From contig JAHBWE010000006.1 in NCBI GenBank assembly GCA_019637155.1, positions 248,001 through 312,000 of the forward strand: a stretch of DNA of 64,000 nucleotides. The letters run 5' to 3'. Origin of the DNA: Labilithrix sp. GTDB lineage: Bacteria; Myxococcota_A; Polyangia; Polyangiales; Polyangiaceae. Both the position numbers and the translations under genes were made by a program. This document shows, piece after piece, positions 1-8,880 of the stretch (its first letter is position 1; every line of letters begins with the position of its first letter). A model generated the notes under the pieces. The model searched no databases. It saw only the letters and a list, made by a program, of their open reading frames with translations, and was not told the origin of the DNA.

Positions 1-1094
1 TTCCCTTCGACCGCCGCGCGCATCGCCGCGGAGCGCGGGCCGGTCACGTCGGCGCTCGGCTCGTCGAACGCGCTCGGCCGCGTCGCGACCTCCTTCGTCG
101 TCTCGAGCGGCGCCTCGGCGGGCACGGTGGGGCGATGCGCGAACGACGCCGACGGCGGGCGCATCGACGAGCTCGCGACGATGTTCACCGTCGACGGCTC
201 CGCGCTCGGGAGCGCGAGCGCGGCGCGGACCTCCTCGCGCATCGCGGTCGCGGACGCGTAGCGGTCGTCGCGATCGAACGCGAGCGCGCGATCGACGATG
301 GCGGCGAAGCGGTCCGACGCGTCGGGCGCGACGGTCTTGAGCTTCGGCGCCGGCGTCGTCGCCATGCGGACGACGAGGCCGAGCGTGTGCGCGGCGTCGT
401 GGATGCGCTTGTTGCTCGAGAGCTGGAAGAGGATCGAGCCGAGCGCGTAGAGGTCCGTGCGCCCGTCGATCTTGTCGGCGAGGCCCGCCGCCTGCTCGGG
501 GGACATGTACGTCGGCGTTCCGAACGCGACGCCCGCGTCGGGCTGCTCCTTCGCCTCGGAGAGACGCGCGAGCCCGAAGTCGAGGACCTTGATCTGCATC
601 CCGGTCGCGTGATCGGGATCCCGCACCAGGAAGAGGTTGTCCGGCTTGAGGTCGCGGTGCACGACGCCGTTCGCGTGCGCGGCCTCGAGCACGGCGAGCA
701 CGCCGTCGGCGACCTCGAGGAGGTCACGCTCCGTGAGCGGCGGTCCCTTCGCGAAGCGCTCCTGGAGCGACTCGCCCTCGAGCAGCTCCATCACGAGGTA
801 GGCGAGGCCCGCGTCCGCGCCCTTGTCGATGACGTCGTCGTCGAGGACCTTCACCGCGCCGGGGTGCTCGACCTTGTTCGCGGCGTAGCCCTCGCGGAGG
901 AAGCGCTCGCGGAGGACGGGCGTCTCCTTCACCGGCGAGAAGACCTTCACCGCGGCGCGCGCGCCGTTCCGATGGCGCGCCGCGTACACCGCGCCCATGC
1001 CGCCGACGCCGATGAGCCGCTCGAGCGTCCACTTGTCGTGGAGCACCGAGCCCACGCGGGCGCGGTCGGATTCACGGATCGTGCGCGGCTCCAC
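1..1094 (-). CDS. Ser/Thr protein kinase, C-terminus outside window
   Basis: Eukaryote-like Ser/Thr kinase that phosphorylates protein substrates in the cytoplasm. Reading the minus strand from about 1094 gives a glycine loop (GVGGMGAVYAA), a VAIK-type lysine (AAVKVF), the catalytic loop HRDLKPDN, the DFG motif in VLDFGLARL, and the activation-segment end GTPTYMSPEQ followed by a DLYALG block. These are all Hanks subdomains in the right order, so the kinase fold is secure and looks active. After the kinase domain a Ser/Pro/Thr-rich linker begins and runs off the left edge, so any transmembrane or sensor part is not visible. The start is uncertain: an in-frame stop lies just upstream, leaving GTG at 1094 or GTG near 1051. 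It is divergent from the esterase gene at 1152. Confidence 0.85.
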   Translation of the reverse strand, partial: MEPRTIRESDRARVGSVLHDKWTLERLIGVGGMGAVYAARHRNGARAAVKVFSPVKETPVLRERFLREGYAANKVEHPGAVKVLDDDVIDKGADAGLAYLVMELLEGESLQERFAKGPPLTERDLLEVADGVLAVLEAAHANGVVHRDLKPDNLFLVRDPDHATGMQIKVLDFGLARLSEAKEQPDAGVAFGTPTYMSPEQAAGLADKIDGRTDLYALGSILFQLSSNKRIHDAAHTLGLVVRMATTPAPKLKTVAPDASDRFAAIVDRALAFDRDDRYASATAMREEVRAALALPSAEPSTVNIVASSSMRPPSASFAHRPTVPAEAPLETTKEVATRPSAFDEPSADVTGPRSAAMRAAVEG

Positions 1095-1151
1095 CAGGAG
1101 GGAACTCTAGTCGCACTTGGCGAGCACGCGAGCTGCAACGCGCCGCTGGTG

Positions 1152-2471
1152 ATGCGACGTCCGTTCCCCTTCGTGCTTGTCCCCGCTTTCGCTTGGTTCT
1201 TCGCCTGCAGCTCGGAGCCCGGAAATAGCGGCCCTTCCGCGTCCTCGTCCCCGAGCGACCCCTCGCGAACGGCCGAGGCAAGTCGCGACGCTGGGACGGG
1301 CACGTCCAGCTCGGGTCACACCGCGAGCGACGGCAGCCCGGTCGTGATCGGCGACGCGACGACGCCGGGCCAGAACGACGGCGACGCCACGACCGACCCG
1401 CCGCCGAGCGGCCCCCCTGCGGTCCAGTACATCGGCCGCTTCGACACGCGCGACCCGGCCGGTCCGAAGTGCGCGTGGCCCGGCTGCCGGATCATCGCGC
1501 GCTTCAGCGGCACGAAGGTGTCGGCGCGCTTCAACGAGATCAACTACACGTGGATGGAAGGCACGCCGAGCGAGTGGGACGTCGTCGTCGACGGCGCGAT
1601 CACGCACAAGCTCGTCACGCCGACCGGCACCCACGACTTCGTCCTCGCGGAGGACCTCCCGCCGGGCGATCACAAGATCGAGCTCTACAAGCGCTCGGAG
1701 GCGCAGAACGGCATCACGCAGTTCCTCGGCTACGACTTCGCGGGCGGGACGCTCCTCTCGCCGCCGGCGCGGAAGACGCGGCGGATCGAGATCATCGGCG
1801 ACTCGCAGCCCGCCGGCTTCGGGATGGAGGGCGTCGGCCTCGGCCCCGACTGCCCCGGCACCGACTGGGCCGCGCGCTGGGAGAACTTCCACAAGTCGGT
1901 GGGCACGCTGATGGCGAAGGACCTGAACGCGGAGATCGCGGGCACCTGCTACTCGGGCAAGGGCGTCTTCAAGAACATCTGGCACCCGGACAAGGAGCCG
2001 ATGCCGATGCTCTTCCTGCGCGCCGATCCGATCGATCCGCGGAGCACGTGGGACCACTCGCAGTTCGTCCCCGCGGCGGTGATCGTCATGCTCGGCGGCA
2101 ACGACTTCGCGGTCGGCCAGCCCTACGACGAAGGGCCCGCCACGCTCGCGCAGTTTTCCGACGCGTACGAGCAGTTCGCGAAGGACATCCGCGCGAAGTA
2201 CCCCGACACCCATCTCTTCCTCGTCGTGTCGCCGTCGACGAACGACGTCCAGCCCGCGGGCCGCGACACGCGCACGAACGTGATGGCGGGCGTGCGCGAG
2301 ACGGTCACGCGCCGCAACGCCGGCGGCGACGGACGCGTCTACGAGGTCATCCCGCCGATCGCGCGCGACGGCGAGATGACGGGCTGCAACGGCCACGGCT
2401 CGCCGGAGTACCACCGGCGCCTCGCGGACGATCTGCTCCCGATCGTCCGCGCGAAGACGGGCTGGAACTGA
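1152..2471 (+). CDS. SGNH-hydrolase lipoprotein, CE2-type carbohydrate esterase
   Basis: Predicted 439-residue secreted lipoprotein. The N-terminus has a short hydrophobic stretch ending in a lipobox-like FFACS, then a Ser/Pro/Thr/Asp-rich linker to about residue 90. The middle part (about 95-205) looks like the beta-sandwich that precedes the catalytic domain in carbohydrate esterase family 2. The catalytic part starts with block I, IIGDSQPAGFG (nucleophile Ser near residue 218), has a GGND block (MLGGNDF) and ends with NGHGSPEYH holding the catalytic His. CE2 enzymes remove acetyl groups from plant polysaccharides, so deacetylation of a cell-surface or prey/plant glycan is a reasonable guess. 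The start was chosen at ATG 1152 because it is the first start giving a signal peptide. The longer frame upstream is a shadow of the kinase. Confidence 0.82.
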   Translation: MRRPFPFVLVPAFAWFFACSSEPGNSGPSASSSPSDPSRTAEASRDAGTGTSSSGHTASDGSPVVIGDATTPGQNDGDATTDPPPSGPPAVQYIGRFDTRDPAGPKCAWPGCRIIARFSGTKVSARFNEINYTWMEGTPSEWDVVVDGAITHKLVTPTGTHDFVLAEDLPPGDHKIELYKRSEAQNGITQFLGYDFAGGTLLSPPARKTRRIEIIGDSQPAGFGMEGVGLGPDCPGTDWAARWENFHKSVGTLMAKDLNAEIAGTCYSGKGVFKNIWHPDKEPMPMLFLRADPIDPRSTWDHSQFVPAAVIVMLGGNDFAVGQPYDEGPATLAQFSDAYEQFAKDIRAKYPDTHLFLVVSPSTNDVQPAGRDTRTNVMAGVRETVTRRNAGGDGRVYEVIPPIARDGEMTGCNGHGSPEYHRRLADDLLPIVRAKTGWN

Positions 2472-4049
2472 TCAGCGGACGAACTTGATCGGCGTCTTCG
2501 CCGCGGACCACTTGTTGTCGATCTCGCCGTCGACGACGCGGAGCGCGTCGGTCGCTTTTGCGAGCTGGAGGAGGGCGCCGTAGCTCGGGTTCGTGCCGCC
2601 GATGAGCTTCGCGATGAACTTGCCCTCCGCCTCGCCCGACATCCACTCCGGCGCCTCGAGGCCGTTCGTGATCAGGTCGAGGTTCTTGGAGCCGCCCTCC
2701 TTCAGGAGGAAGAAGTCCTTCTCGTAGTAATTGTAGGATACACACGAGTCGAACCAGAACATCTGGTAGCCCTTGCTGAAGCTGTCCTTCGTGTAGTTGG
2801 CGGGATCGAGCGGGCCTTCGCCGATGTAGGAGTGGCCGTTGTAGACGACGACGTCGCCGTGCTTGAGCGCGCGGCGGTGGGGGGCGGTGTCGTCGTCGAC
2901 GCCGAAGAAGGTCTCGATGCGGATCGTGAGGTCCTGCGGCGCCTTGTTGCCGATCTGGACCTTCGTCTTCTTCTCGAAGGTGACCCAGTGGTTGTCGAGC
3001 TTGTCGGCGATCGTCTTCGCGATGTTGTCGCGGCTCGAGGCCGGCATGCCCTTCGGCCAGCCGCGGCCGTACACCGTCCACTGGATGAAGTCCGCGAACG
3101 AGAGGCCGTCGTACTTCTTGTTCTCCGCGTACGCGTACGTGATCTCCTCGTGCGGCTCGATCTTCGTGAGCGCGAAGTCCGGGTGCTCGGTGAAGATGAC
3201 GTCGAGGGCGGCGAGCCACTCGTAGTAGCCGGAGTCCTTCCGCGCCTCGACGCGCTCGTGCGCGAGGCGGCCGTTGACGATCGAGATCGTGAGCACGCCG
3301 GGCTGCGAGGGACCCGCGAAGAGGCGGTCGTATTCGGGGTAGGTCGCGTCGGTCGCGTTCGCGGCGCTCGCGAGCTGCGCGGTGGACGGGAGGTAGACGC
3401 GGTCCACGCGCGACCTTGCGACCTGCGTCTTCGGATCGGCGAGCGCGGAGGTGTCCTGCTCGATCTGCCGCGCCTCGGCCTCGAGCGCCTTCTTGCAGGT
3501 GGCGCGCGACGGGTCGAAGTTGTACCAGAGGAGGCCGGCCTCGGCGTCCTCGCGCGCCTCCTTGTCGTTCTTCGTGCACGCGGCGACGATCTCCGCGGTC
3601 TTGTCCTCGGCGCCGGCGGAGAGGAGCGCGATGTTGAGCGCGGTCTTCGTCGCCATCTTCACCGGGACGACGGCGTTGTCGCGATACGTGTACTTTACCT
3701 CGATCATCGGCGCGCCGTCGGCGGCGCCGGGCTCGACGACGGTGACGTTCCGCTTCTTGAAGCTCTTCGCGTCGACGTTCTGGAGCTCGCGCGTCTGCAC
3801 GGCGACCTCCTGGTGGAGGAGAGCGCCGAAGGCGGAGCGGGCTTGCTTGCGCGCGGCCTCGACGATCGCGTCGTTCGAGGAGCCGGGCTCGACGTAGACG
3901 ACGCCCTCGAACGCGAGGGTGCGCTGCCGGGCGGTGAGGCTCGTCAGGTCGACGTCGTCGTTCACGGCCGGGTCGCCGTCCGAGGGCTCGACGGCGCAGG
4001 CGGCGAGGGCGAGGGAGAGGAGGCAGGCGACAGCCGGGCGGACTCGCAT
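2472..4049 (-). CDS. Lipoprotein with clan CD (caspase-like) His/Cys arrangement
   Basis: A 525-residue predicted lipoprotein of unknown function. The signal peptide ends with LALAACA, and an Asp/Glu-rich stretch follows. No family is certain. In the C-terminal third a hydrophobic strand runs into NGHS (His at about 406), and 30 residues later a second strand runs into FDSC (Cys at about 436). A His preceded by a hydrophobic strand and followed within about 30-60 residues by strand-[DN]-x-C is the layout of clan CD cysteine peptidases (caspase, gingipain, clostripain). I infer a possible surface cysteine peptidase or inactive relative. The start at ATG 4049 is preferred over ATG 4073 because it begins the signal peptide and has a G-rich site upstream. 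It is convergent with the esterase, with no gap between the stops. Confidence 0.7.
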   Translation of the reverse strand: MRVRPAVACLLSLALAACAVEPSDGDPAVNDDVDLTSLTARQRTLAFEGVVYVEPGSSNDAIVEAARKQARSAFGALLHQEVAVQTRELQNVDAKSFKKRNVTVVEPGAADGAPMIEVKYTYRDNAVVPVKMATKTALNIALLSAGAEDKTAEIVAACTKNDKEAREDAEAGLLWYNFDPSRATCKKALEAEARQIEQDTSALADPKTQVARSRVDRVYLPSTAQLASAANATDATYPEYDRLFAGPSQPGVLTISIVNGRLAHERVEARKDSGYYEWLAALDVIFTEHPDFALTKIEPHEEITYAYAENKKYDGLSFADFIQWTVYGRGWPKGMPASSRDNIAKTIADKLDNHWVTFEKKTKVQIGNKAPQDLTIRIETFFGVDDDTAPHRRALKHGDVVVYNGHSYIGEGPLDPANYTKDSFSKGYQMFWFDSCVSYNYYEKDFFLLKEGGSKNLDLITNGLEAPEWMSGEAEGKFIAKLIGGTNPSYGALLQLAKATDALRVVDGEIDNKWSAAKTPIKFVR

Positions 4050-4344
4050 CGAGCCCCACCCTGCAAGGGTCACACCTACCTACACGCGACCACCGTTCGC
4101 GCAGTTAGCGCAACGCCGGAATCTGAGCTGGATCCGCGGGGATGGACCGGGAGCGATCCAGCGCGTCAGCAGCCAGCGAGGGCGATCGGGGGCAGCCAGG
4201 CGCCCCACCGCTTGCCACGGAAACGGCGAACGAGGCTCGAAACGAAACGGCTCATGGCGCCCGAAGTAGTTGCATCGGGCCTCGGGGTCAAGAACTCGGC
4301 AACGCGTCGCGTAACGAGGGCGCGGGCGGCCGTAAGATGGTCGC

Positions 4345-4860
4345 GTGGAGCGCGCGGACCGCATCGCGGTGAAGGGGCGTCTCGTCGGCGGGCTCGTCGC
4401 GAAGCTCGAGGCCGAGCTCGCGAACATGCGTCGCGCGGCGAAGGACGCGCGCGAGGCCGCGACGCACGAGGAGGCGAAGCCGGAGAACGACAAGGACACG
4501 CGGGCGCTCGAGGCGTCGTACCTCGCCGGCGCGCAAGCGGCGCGCGTCCGCGAGCTCGAGGGATCGATCAAGCTCGCGAACGCGATGGCGATCGTCTCGT
4601 ACGAGGGCAAGGCGATCCAGGCCGCGGCCGTCGTCACGCTCGAGGACGACGACGACGTTCGCAGCGTCTTCTTCGTCGCGCCCGTCGGCGGCGGCTACCA
4701 GCTCGCGGAAGGCGACCTCGAGGCGCAGGTCGTCACGCCCACGTCACCGCTCGGTCGCGCCCTCCTCGGCAAGACCCAAGGCGACGTGATCGAGATGCGC
4801 TCGCAGACGCTGCGCGGCCCCGGCCCCCTGCGCGAGATGACGATCGTCGACGTCTGGTAG
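4345..4860 (+). CDS. GreA/GreB-family elongation factor-like protein
   Basis: A 171-residue protein resembling transcript-cleavage factors, which bind the RNA polymerase secondary channel. Residues about 12-75 are rich in Ala, Glu, Lys and Arg and probably form the coiled coil. Residues about 80-165 carry the C-terminal FKBP-like domain signature, most clearly TSPLGRALLGKTQGD, which matches the SPLGRALLGK-x2-GD block of GreA. The coiled-coil tip acidic pair of classical Gre factors is not obvious, so it could be a Gre-like regulator of polymerase (compare Rnk, Gfh1) and not a cleavage factor. The start is GTG 4345 with only a weak ribosome binding site. A 295-base stretch upstream holds no gene that I can support. 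Confidence 0.72.
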   Translation: MERADRIAVKGRLVGGLVAKLEAELANMRRAAKDAREAATHEEAKPENDKDTRALEASYLAGAQAARVRELEGSIKLANAMAIVSYEGKAIQAAAVVTLEDDDDVRSVFFVAPVGGGYQLAEGDLEAQVVTPTSPLGRALLGKTQGDVIEMRSQTLRGPGPLREMTIVDVW

Positions 4861-4947
4861 CTCCACGCGGGAGGAGCGCGCCGCCGATCGTGGTAGCGGC
4901 TCGCGCTCCTCGACGTCTCGCAGCGGCTGGAGTAGCAAGCGCGCCGG

Positions 4948-5748
4948 ATGCGGAAGCGATCGCGCGCGCGCGTCGTGCTCTTCGTCGCGATCGTCCTCGG
5001 TGTGCTCGCGGCGTTCGTGCTCTCGAAGCGCGCGGTGCGCCGGCCTTCGAGCGCGGAGCGGTCGGCCGCGGGCGGCGCGGCGGAGGACCAGGACGATCCG
5101 AGCGCGATCGTCGAAGACGCGCGGCGCTACGAGGTCCGGACGTGGTCGTTCCCGCTCGCGCGCTTCGAGCTGCGGATCGAGGACGCCGCGATGACGACCG
5201 CGCTCGACGGCGTGCTCGAGCGCGCCGAGGGCGAGCTCGCGGTCAACGGCGGCTTCTTCGGCCCCGACGGCAAGCCGGTCGGGCTCGCGGTCTCGAACGG
5301 CGCGGTGCTCTCGCGCCTCTCGAAGCAGATGTCCGGCGGCGTGCTCACCGTCGACGACGACGAGGCCCACCTCTTCGCGGCGGAGACCTTCGACGTGCCG
5401 GACAGCGGCGCGCACTTCGCGGTGCAGTGCCGGCCGCGCCTCGTCGTCGACGGCGTGGCCAACGTGAAGAGCGACGACGGCAAGCGAGCGGAGCGGAGCG
5501 CGCTGTGCGTCCGCGACGGCGGTCGCGTCGTCGACGTCGTCATCGTGCGCGGGAGCCACGACGGCGAGATCCCGGGCCCCTCGCTCTTCGCGCTCGCGAA
5601 GCACCTCGCCGGCGCAGGCTGCGAGTCCGCGCTCAACCTCGACGGCGGCCCCTCGACCGGCGTGGCCTGGCGCGAGGACGGCGGCGTGAAGCTCCTCGCC
5701 CCACGCTCCCCCGTCCGCCACGCCATCATCCTCCGCGAGAAGCGCTGA
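4948..5748 (+). CDS. Phosphodiester glycosidase (NAGPA-like) family protein, membrane-anchored
   Basis: A 266-residue protein with an N-terminal hydrophobic segment (about 8-27, no lipobox), so it is probably anchored in the inner membrane or exported. The rest matches the NAGPA/DUF2233 family: the early block VNGGFFGPDGKPVGL and the late block LNLDGGPSTG, whose Asp and Gly-rich loop form the active site in this fold. Family members hydrolyse phosphodiester-linked sugars or act in exopolysaccharide and sporulation envelope metabolism (YigE/ExoP-like). The substrate here is unknown. The start is ATG 4948 in front of a basic, hydrophobic signal. A strong hairpin repeat follows its stop within 12 bases. 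Confidence 0.83.
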   Translation: MRKRSRARVVLFVAIVLGVLAAFVLSKRAVRRPSSAERSAAGGAAEDQDDPSAIVEDARRYEVRTWSFPLARFELRIEDAAMTTALDGVLERAEGELAVNGGFFGPDGKPVGLAVSNGAVLSRLSKQMSGGVLTVDDDEAHLFAAETFDVPDSGAHFAVQCRPRLVVDGVANVKSDDGKRAERSALCVRDGGRVVDVVIVRGSHDGEIPGPSLFALAKHLAGAGCESALNLDGGPSTGVAWREDGGVKLLAPRSPVRHAIILREKR

Positions 5749-5759
5749 GGGTTGCAGGT

Positions 5760-5853
5760 TCGAGAGGGCTCTGCCCTCTCGAGCTCTCCCGCCGGGGGTT
5801 CTTCGCGCGCGCTGCGCGCGCGCTGCGACGCCCCCGGACCCCCGCGAGAGGGG
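5760..5853. repeat. Intergenic double-hairpin repeat
   Basis: Directly after the glycosidase-like gene lies a perfect 10-base-pair stem (5760-5769 with 5773-5782, loop TCT). A second long imperfect hairpin follows, whose outer arms are runs of C/G at about 5792-5798 and 5831-5837 around a CG-alternating core. No T-run follows, so it is not a classical terminator. The shape (palindrome with a CTC/TTC loop plus a second GC palindrome) is like the other intergenic repeats of this window at 8881, 17012 and 59294, but the bases differ. It may be a REP-like element or a transcript-end stabiliser. Confidence 0.55.
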
Positions 5854-5957
5854 TCTCCGCGTGAAGACGCGCTTCGCCAACCTGAGCGGCGGCGGCGGCG
5901 AGCGGTCTTCGACCGTGCTCGTGCTTTGGGTGATGATTGTTTGCTAAGCAGAGGGGC

Positions 5958-6962
5958 GTGCGGGCGGTGTGTGCCATCTTCGTGGTCGTCGCGGCGTGTG
6001 GGGGGCCGTCCGATTCGCCGCCGCCGGGGAGCGGCAAGCTCGTCGTCGGCATGCAGTCGCCGGAGCTCGGGAGCTACGTCGGTTCGTTTCGTCTCGTCGT
6101 GAAGAAGGACGGCGCGGTGCAGAAGGAGGAGAGCGTCGCGCTCGAGCCCGGGCGCTCCACCGTCGTCGCGCGCGCGATCGAGGTCGACGGCATGCCCGGC
6201 GATCTCGTCGAGGCCCTCGCGGAGGCGCTCCCGCCTGGCGGCGGCGAGCCCGTCATCTCGCGCCTCGCGACCGCGCGCATCACCCCCGGCGCGCCGCGCC
6301 TCCTCCGCCTCCGTCTCGATCCGCGCTGCGCGTCGCTCCCCGATCCGAGCGGCGGTCCGCGGCTCGGCGTGACGTGCGCGGCGCCGCTCACGTGCATCGC
6401 GGGCACGTGCCAGCCGAACGAGGTCGGCGAGCCGGACCTCGAGGACTTCGGCCCCGGCTGGGAGACCGCGCCGCCGCCGGACGCGTGTCGGCCTGCGCGG
6501 CCGGGGCCGCCGGAGGTGATCCTCGGCACCGGGCAGACCGACTACGCGACGCTCACGGACGGACAGGTCCTCCACCTCGAGCAGGGACCGCAGGGCGGCC
6601 ATCACATCTGGATGGCGGTGCGGATGAAGAACCTGCGCCAATCGGGCTCGACGACGACCGTGAGCGGCGTGGTCGAAGGTGGACCGCCGAACGTGCCGCC
6701 GCTCGCGGTGGTGTTCACCTTCGATCGCGACGAGGGGTCCTACTGCAAGGTGTACGGCCTCCGCTTCCAGCTCGACGCGTCGGCGCTCGGTCCCGACGGG
6801 GTTCCGTTGCCGCAGCCGGACAAGCGGCTCTTCCTCGGCAAGAAGGTCACCGTCACGGCCGAGGTCGTCGACTCGACCGGCGCGCGCGCGTCGTCCTCGC
6901 GGGTCGTCCAGCTCGCCGACGAGCTCCTGTGCGCGGACGGCTCGGAGCGATGCAACCAGTGA
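5958..6962 (+). CDS. Lipoprotein of unknown function
   Basis: A 334-residue predicted lipoprotein: a short signal ends in VVVAACGG. Residues about 15-110 look like a small beta domain. A four-Cys cluster (about residues 117-146) with spacing typical of small secreted domains follows. The C-terminal part has two further possible beta-sandwich segments, with Cys near residues 257 and 325. I recognise no family. The start is uncertain. The frame opens at TTG 5937, but GTG 5958 gives the best signal peptide and lies beside a GAGGGG stretch; GTG 5967 has better spacing but shortens the signal. There is no clear partner; the next gene is 77 bases downstream. Confidence 0.68.
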   Translation: MRAVCAIFVVVAACGGPSDSPPPGSGKLVVGMQSPELGSYVGSFRLVVKKDGAVQKEESVALEPGRSTVVARAIEVDGMPGDLVEALAEALPPGGGEPVISRLATARITPGAPRLLRLRLDPRCASLPDPSGGPRLGVTCAAPLTCIAGTCQPNEVGEPDLEDFGPGWETAPPPDACRPARPGPPEVILGTGQTDYATLTDGQVLHLEQGPQGGHHIWMAVRMKNLRQSGSTTTVSGVVEGGPPNVPPLAVVFTFDRDEGSYCKVYGLRFQLDASALGPDGVPLPQPDKRLFLGKKVTVTAEVVDSTGARASSSRVVQLADELLCADGSERCNQ

Positions 6963-7039
6963 CGGTTCGTCAGCATTTGTGTTTCCGATGATCGACCTCG
7001 TCGCGACGCCCCCACCTGGCCGGTGAAAGGAGCGCACGA

Positions 7040-7333
7040 ATGAAGAACGACGCGATGGAGCTGGTGGTCTTTGCGCTGGCTCTCCACCTGCAGATCGATC
7101 CCGACGAGGTCCACGAGGCGCAGCGCCTCGACGAGGACCTCGGGCTCGACCCGCTCGACTTGGTGCTGGTCGTCCTCCGGCTCGAGGAGATCGGCGAAGG
7201 CGAGTTCCCGGTCGGCGACCTCGAGGGGATCGCGACGGTGCGCGATCTCGCGCGCGTCGTCCACGCATGGACCGACGGCCCGCCGACGGTGCGCATGGGC
7301 GTCCCGCACCGCGGCGCCCCCGCGTGCGCGTGA
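7040..7333 (+). CDS. Acyl carrier protein-like protein lacking the phosphopantetheine Ser
   Basis: A 97-residue protein with the helical pattern of an acyl carrier protein. The helix II start reads DEDLGLDPLDLV, which lines up with the DxxxDSLD block of ACPs except that Pro replaces the Ser that carries phosphopantetheine (Pro at residue 38). After helix II the sequence continues in the ACP style (LRLEEIGEGEFP...). The last 20 residues are an extra Pro/Arg/Gly tail. The ribosome binding site AAGGAG lies 8 bases before ATG 7040, so expression is likely. Without the Ser it cannot be loaded with acyl groups in the normal way. I infer a structural or regulatory ACP-like role. No fatty acid or polyketide genes are adjacent. 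Confidence 0.72.
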   Translation: MKNDAMELVVFALALHLQIDPDEVHEAQRLDEDLGLDPLDLVLVVLRLEEIGEGEFPVGDLEGIATVRDLARVVHAWTDGPPTVRMGVPHRGAPACA

Positions 7334-7339
7334 GGCGCG

Positions 7340-8749
7340 CTACAGGTTGAGGCCGACCGCCTCCGGGCTCTTGCCCGCGGCGTTCGCGTTGCACTTGAGC
7401 GCCTCGGCGAACTTGTCCGGCTTCACGAAGTCGGTGAAGCGCGTGACCTCCTTGCCGCTCTTGTCGAGGAAGATGACGGTGGGCAGGCCCTTCACGTCGT
7501 ACTTCTTGCGGAGCCGGATGATCTCGTCGTCTTCGTCGTCGGTCGCGTCGACGCGGAGCGCGATGTAGCGGCGCGCCTCCGCGCGCACCGCCTGGTCGGG
7601 GAACGTCTCGCGCTCGAGCTCCTTGCAGGCCTTGCACCACGCTGCGCCGAAGTCGATGACGACCGGCTTGCTCTCCGCGTTCGCCTTCGCGAGCGCCGCC
7701 TGCTCGCTCGTGAGCCAGGTGATCTCCGGCGCGTCGCCCGTCGCGACCTCGGGCTCGTGGTTGAGCGGGAGCCACGAGAAGAGCATCGCCGCGCCCGCCA
7801 CCGCCGGCACGATCGAGAGCAGCTTCATGCGCTTCGAGAGGTGCGCGATCGGCGACTTGCGGCGCTCCGCGACGATGTGGACGAGGCCGAGCCCGACGCC
7901 GACCGCGAAGATCGCGATCGCGGCGGCGCCGAAGGCGTAGCCCGGGTGGTCGACGAGCTTGCGGATCACCTCGAACTTGTCGCGGATGTACGAGAACGCC
8001 ATGTACGCGAGGCCGACGCCGCTGACCCACTTCACGCCCATCATCCAGGCGCCGCCCTTGGGGAGGTTCGCGCCGAACGCGCCGGCGACGAAGAAGATGA
8101 CGCCGAGCCCCATCGCGAACGCGAAGAGCGCGGCGCCGCCGAGGAGGAGGTTCTGGGTCTGCGCGATCGCGATGAGGATGCCGGTGAGGAACGGGCCCGT
8201 GCACGGCGCCGCGACGAGCCCCATCACGAGGCCCATGACGAAGGCGCCCTTGTAGCCGACGCCGCCGACGGTGGAGAGCTTGTTCGTGACGCCGGACGGC
8301 AGCGCGAGCTCGAACGCGCCGAACATCGACGAGGCGAGGGCGACGAAGACGATCGCGAGCGCGCACACGACGTACACGTTGGAGAGCGCCTGCCCCATCA
8401 TCGCGCCGGTCTTGGCGGAGATGAGCCCCATCGGCGTGAAGAGCGCCGCGATCCCGAGGACGAACGCCCCCGACAGCGCCGCCCCGCGCGCGCGCGACGT
8501 GTTTTCGCCGGTCGCGCCGAAGATCGACACCGTGATCGGCACCATCGGATACACGCATGGCGTGAGGCTGGTGAGGAGCCCCGCGACGAACGCGCCTCCG
8601 AGCGCGAAGACGACGCCGTGCTCCTTGAGCGCCTGGTCGAACTCGCTCGTGTTCGAGCCGTCGAGACACGCCGCACCCGCCGCGAAGGCCATCGCGGGGA
8701 GGAGCATCAGCGCCAGGAGCACCAGGGATTGCAGCAGTCGACGATTCAC
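7340..8749 (-). CDS. dsbD: Thiol:disulfide interchange protein DsbD (short form)
   Basis: A 469-residue inner-membrane protein that passes electrons from cytoplasmic thioredoxin to periplasmic thiol proteins. It has a signal peptide (about 1-24), then a CcdA-like membrane domain of about eight segments with the two conserved Cys in SLTPCVYP and AAPCTGPF. A C-terminal thioredoxin domain follows with active site WCKAC and the cis-Pro in KGLPTVIF. The N-terminal immunoglobulin-like domain of E. coli DsbD (565 residues) is missing; only a 30-residue spacer with one Cys is present. The start is GTG 8749 with GGAGG five bases upstream. It fits functionally with the triple DsbA-like protein at 48687. 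Confidence 0.93.
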   Translation of the reverse strand: MNRRLLQSLVLLALMLLPAMAFAAGAACLDGSNTSEFDQALKEHGVVFALGGAFVAGLLTSLTPCVYPMVPITVSIFGATGENTSRARGAALSGAFVLGIAALFTPMGLISAKTGAMMGQALSNVYVVCALAIVFVALASSMFGAFELALPSGVTNKLSTVGGVGYKGAFVMGLVMGLVAAPCTGPFLTGILIAIAQTQNLLLGGAALFAFAMGLGVIFFVAGAFGANLPKGGAWMMGVKWVSGVGLAYMAFSYIRDKFEVIRKLVDHPGYAFGAAAIAIFAVGVGLGLVHIVAERRKSPIAHLSKRMKLLSIVPAVAGAAMLFSWLPLNHEPEVATGDAPEITWLTSEQAALAKANAESKPVVIDFGAAWCKACKELERETFPDQAVRAEARRYIALRVDATDDEDDEIIRLRKKYDVKGLPTVIFLDKSGKEVTRFTDFVKPDKFAEALKCNANAAGKSPEAVGLNL

Positions 8750-8880
8750 GGCGGCCTCCAGTGGGGAACTTTAGCAGCTCCCTTCAGCGCGAGACTCATA
8801 CCTCGGGCCCGCGCGGGGTATTCCGTCGATTTGAAGCCGCCACCGTTTCCACACGGGCAAGGGGGGCTTGCTTACTCAAC

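Noticed and set aside
135..1151. Long plus-strand frame upstream of the esterase (Arg/Glu-rich)
   Set aside because: It is the mirror of the minus-strand kinase. The composition is all Arg/Ala/Glu with no domain, while the opposite strand carries every kinase motif.
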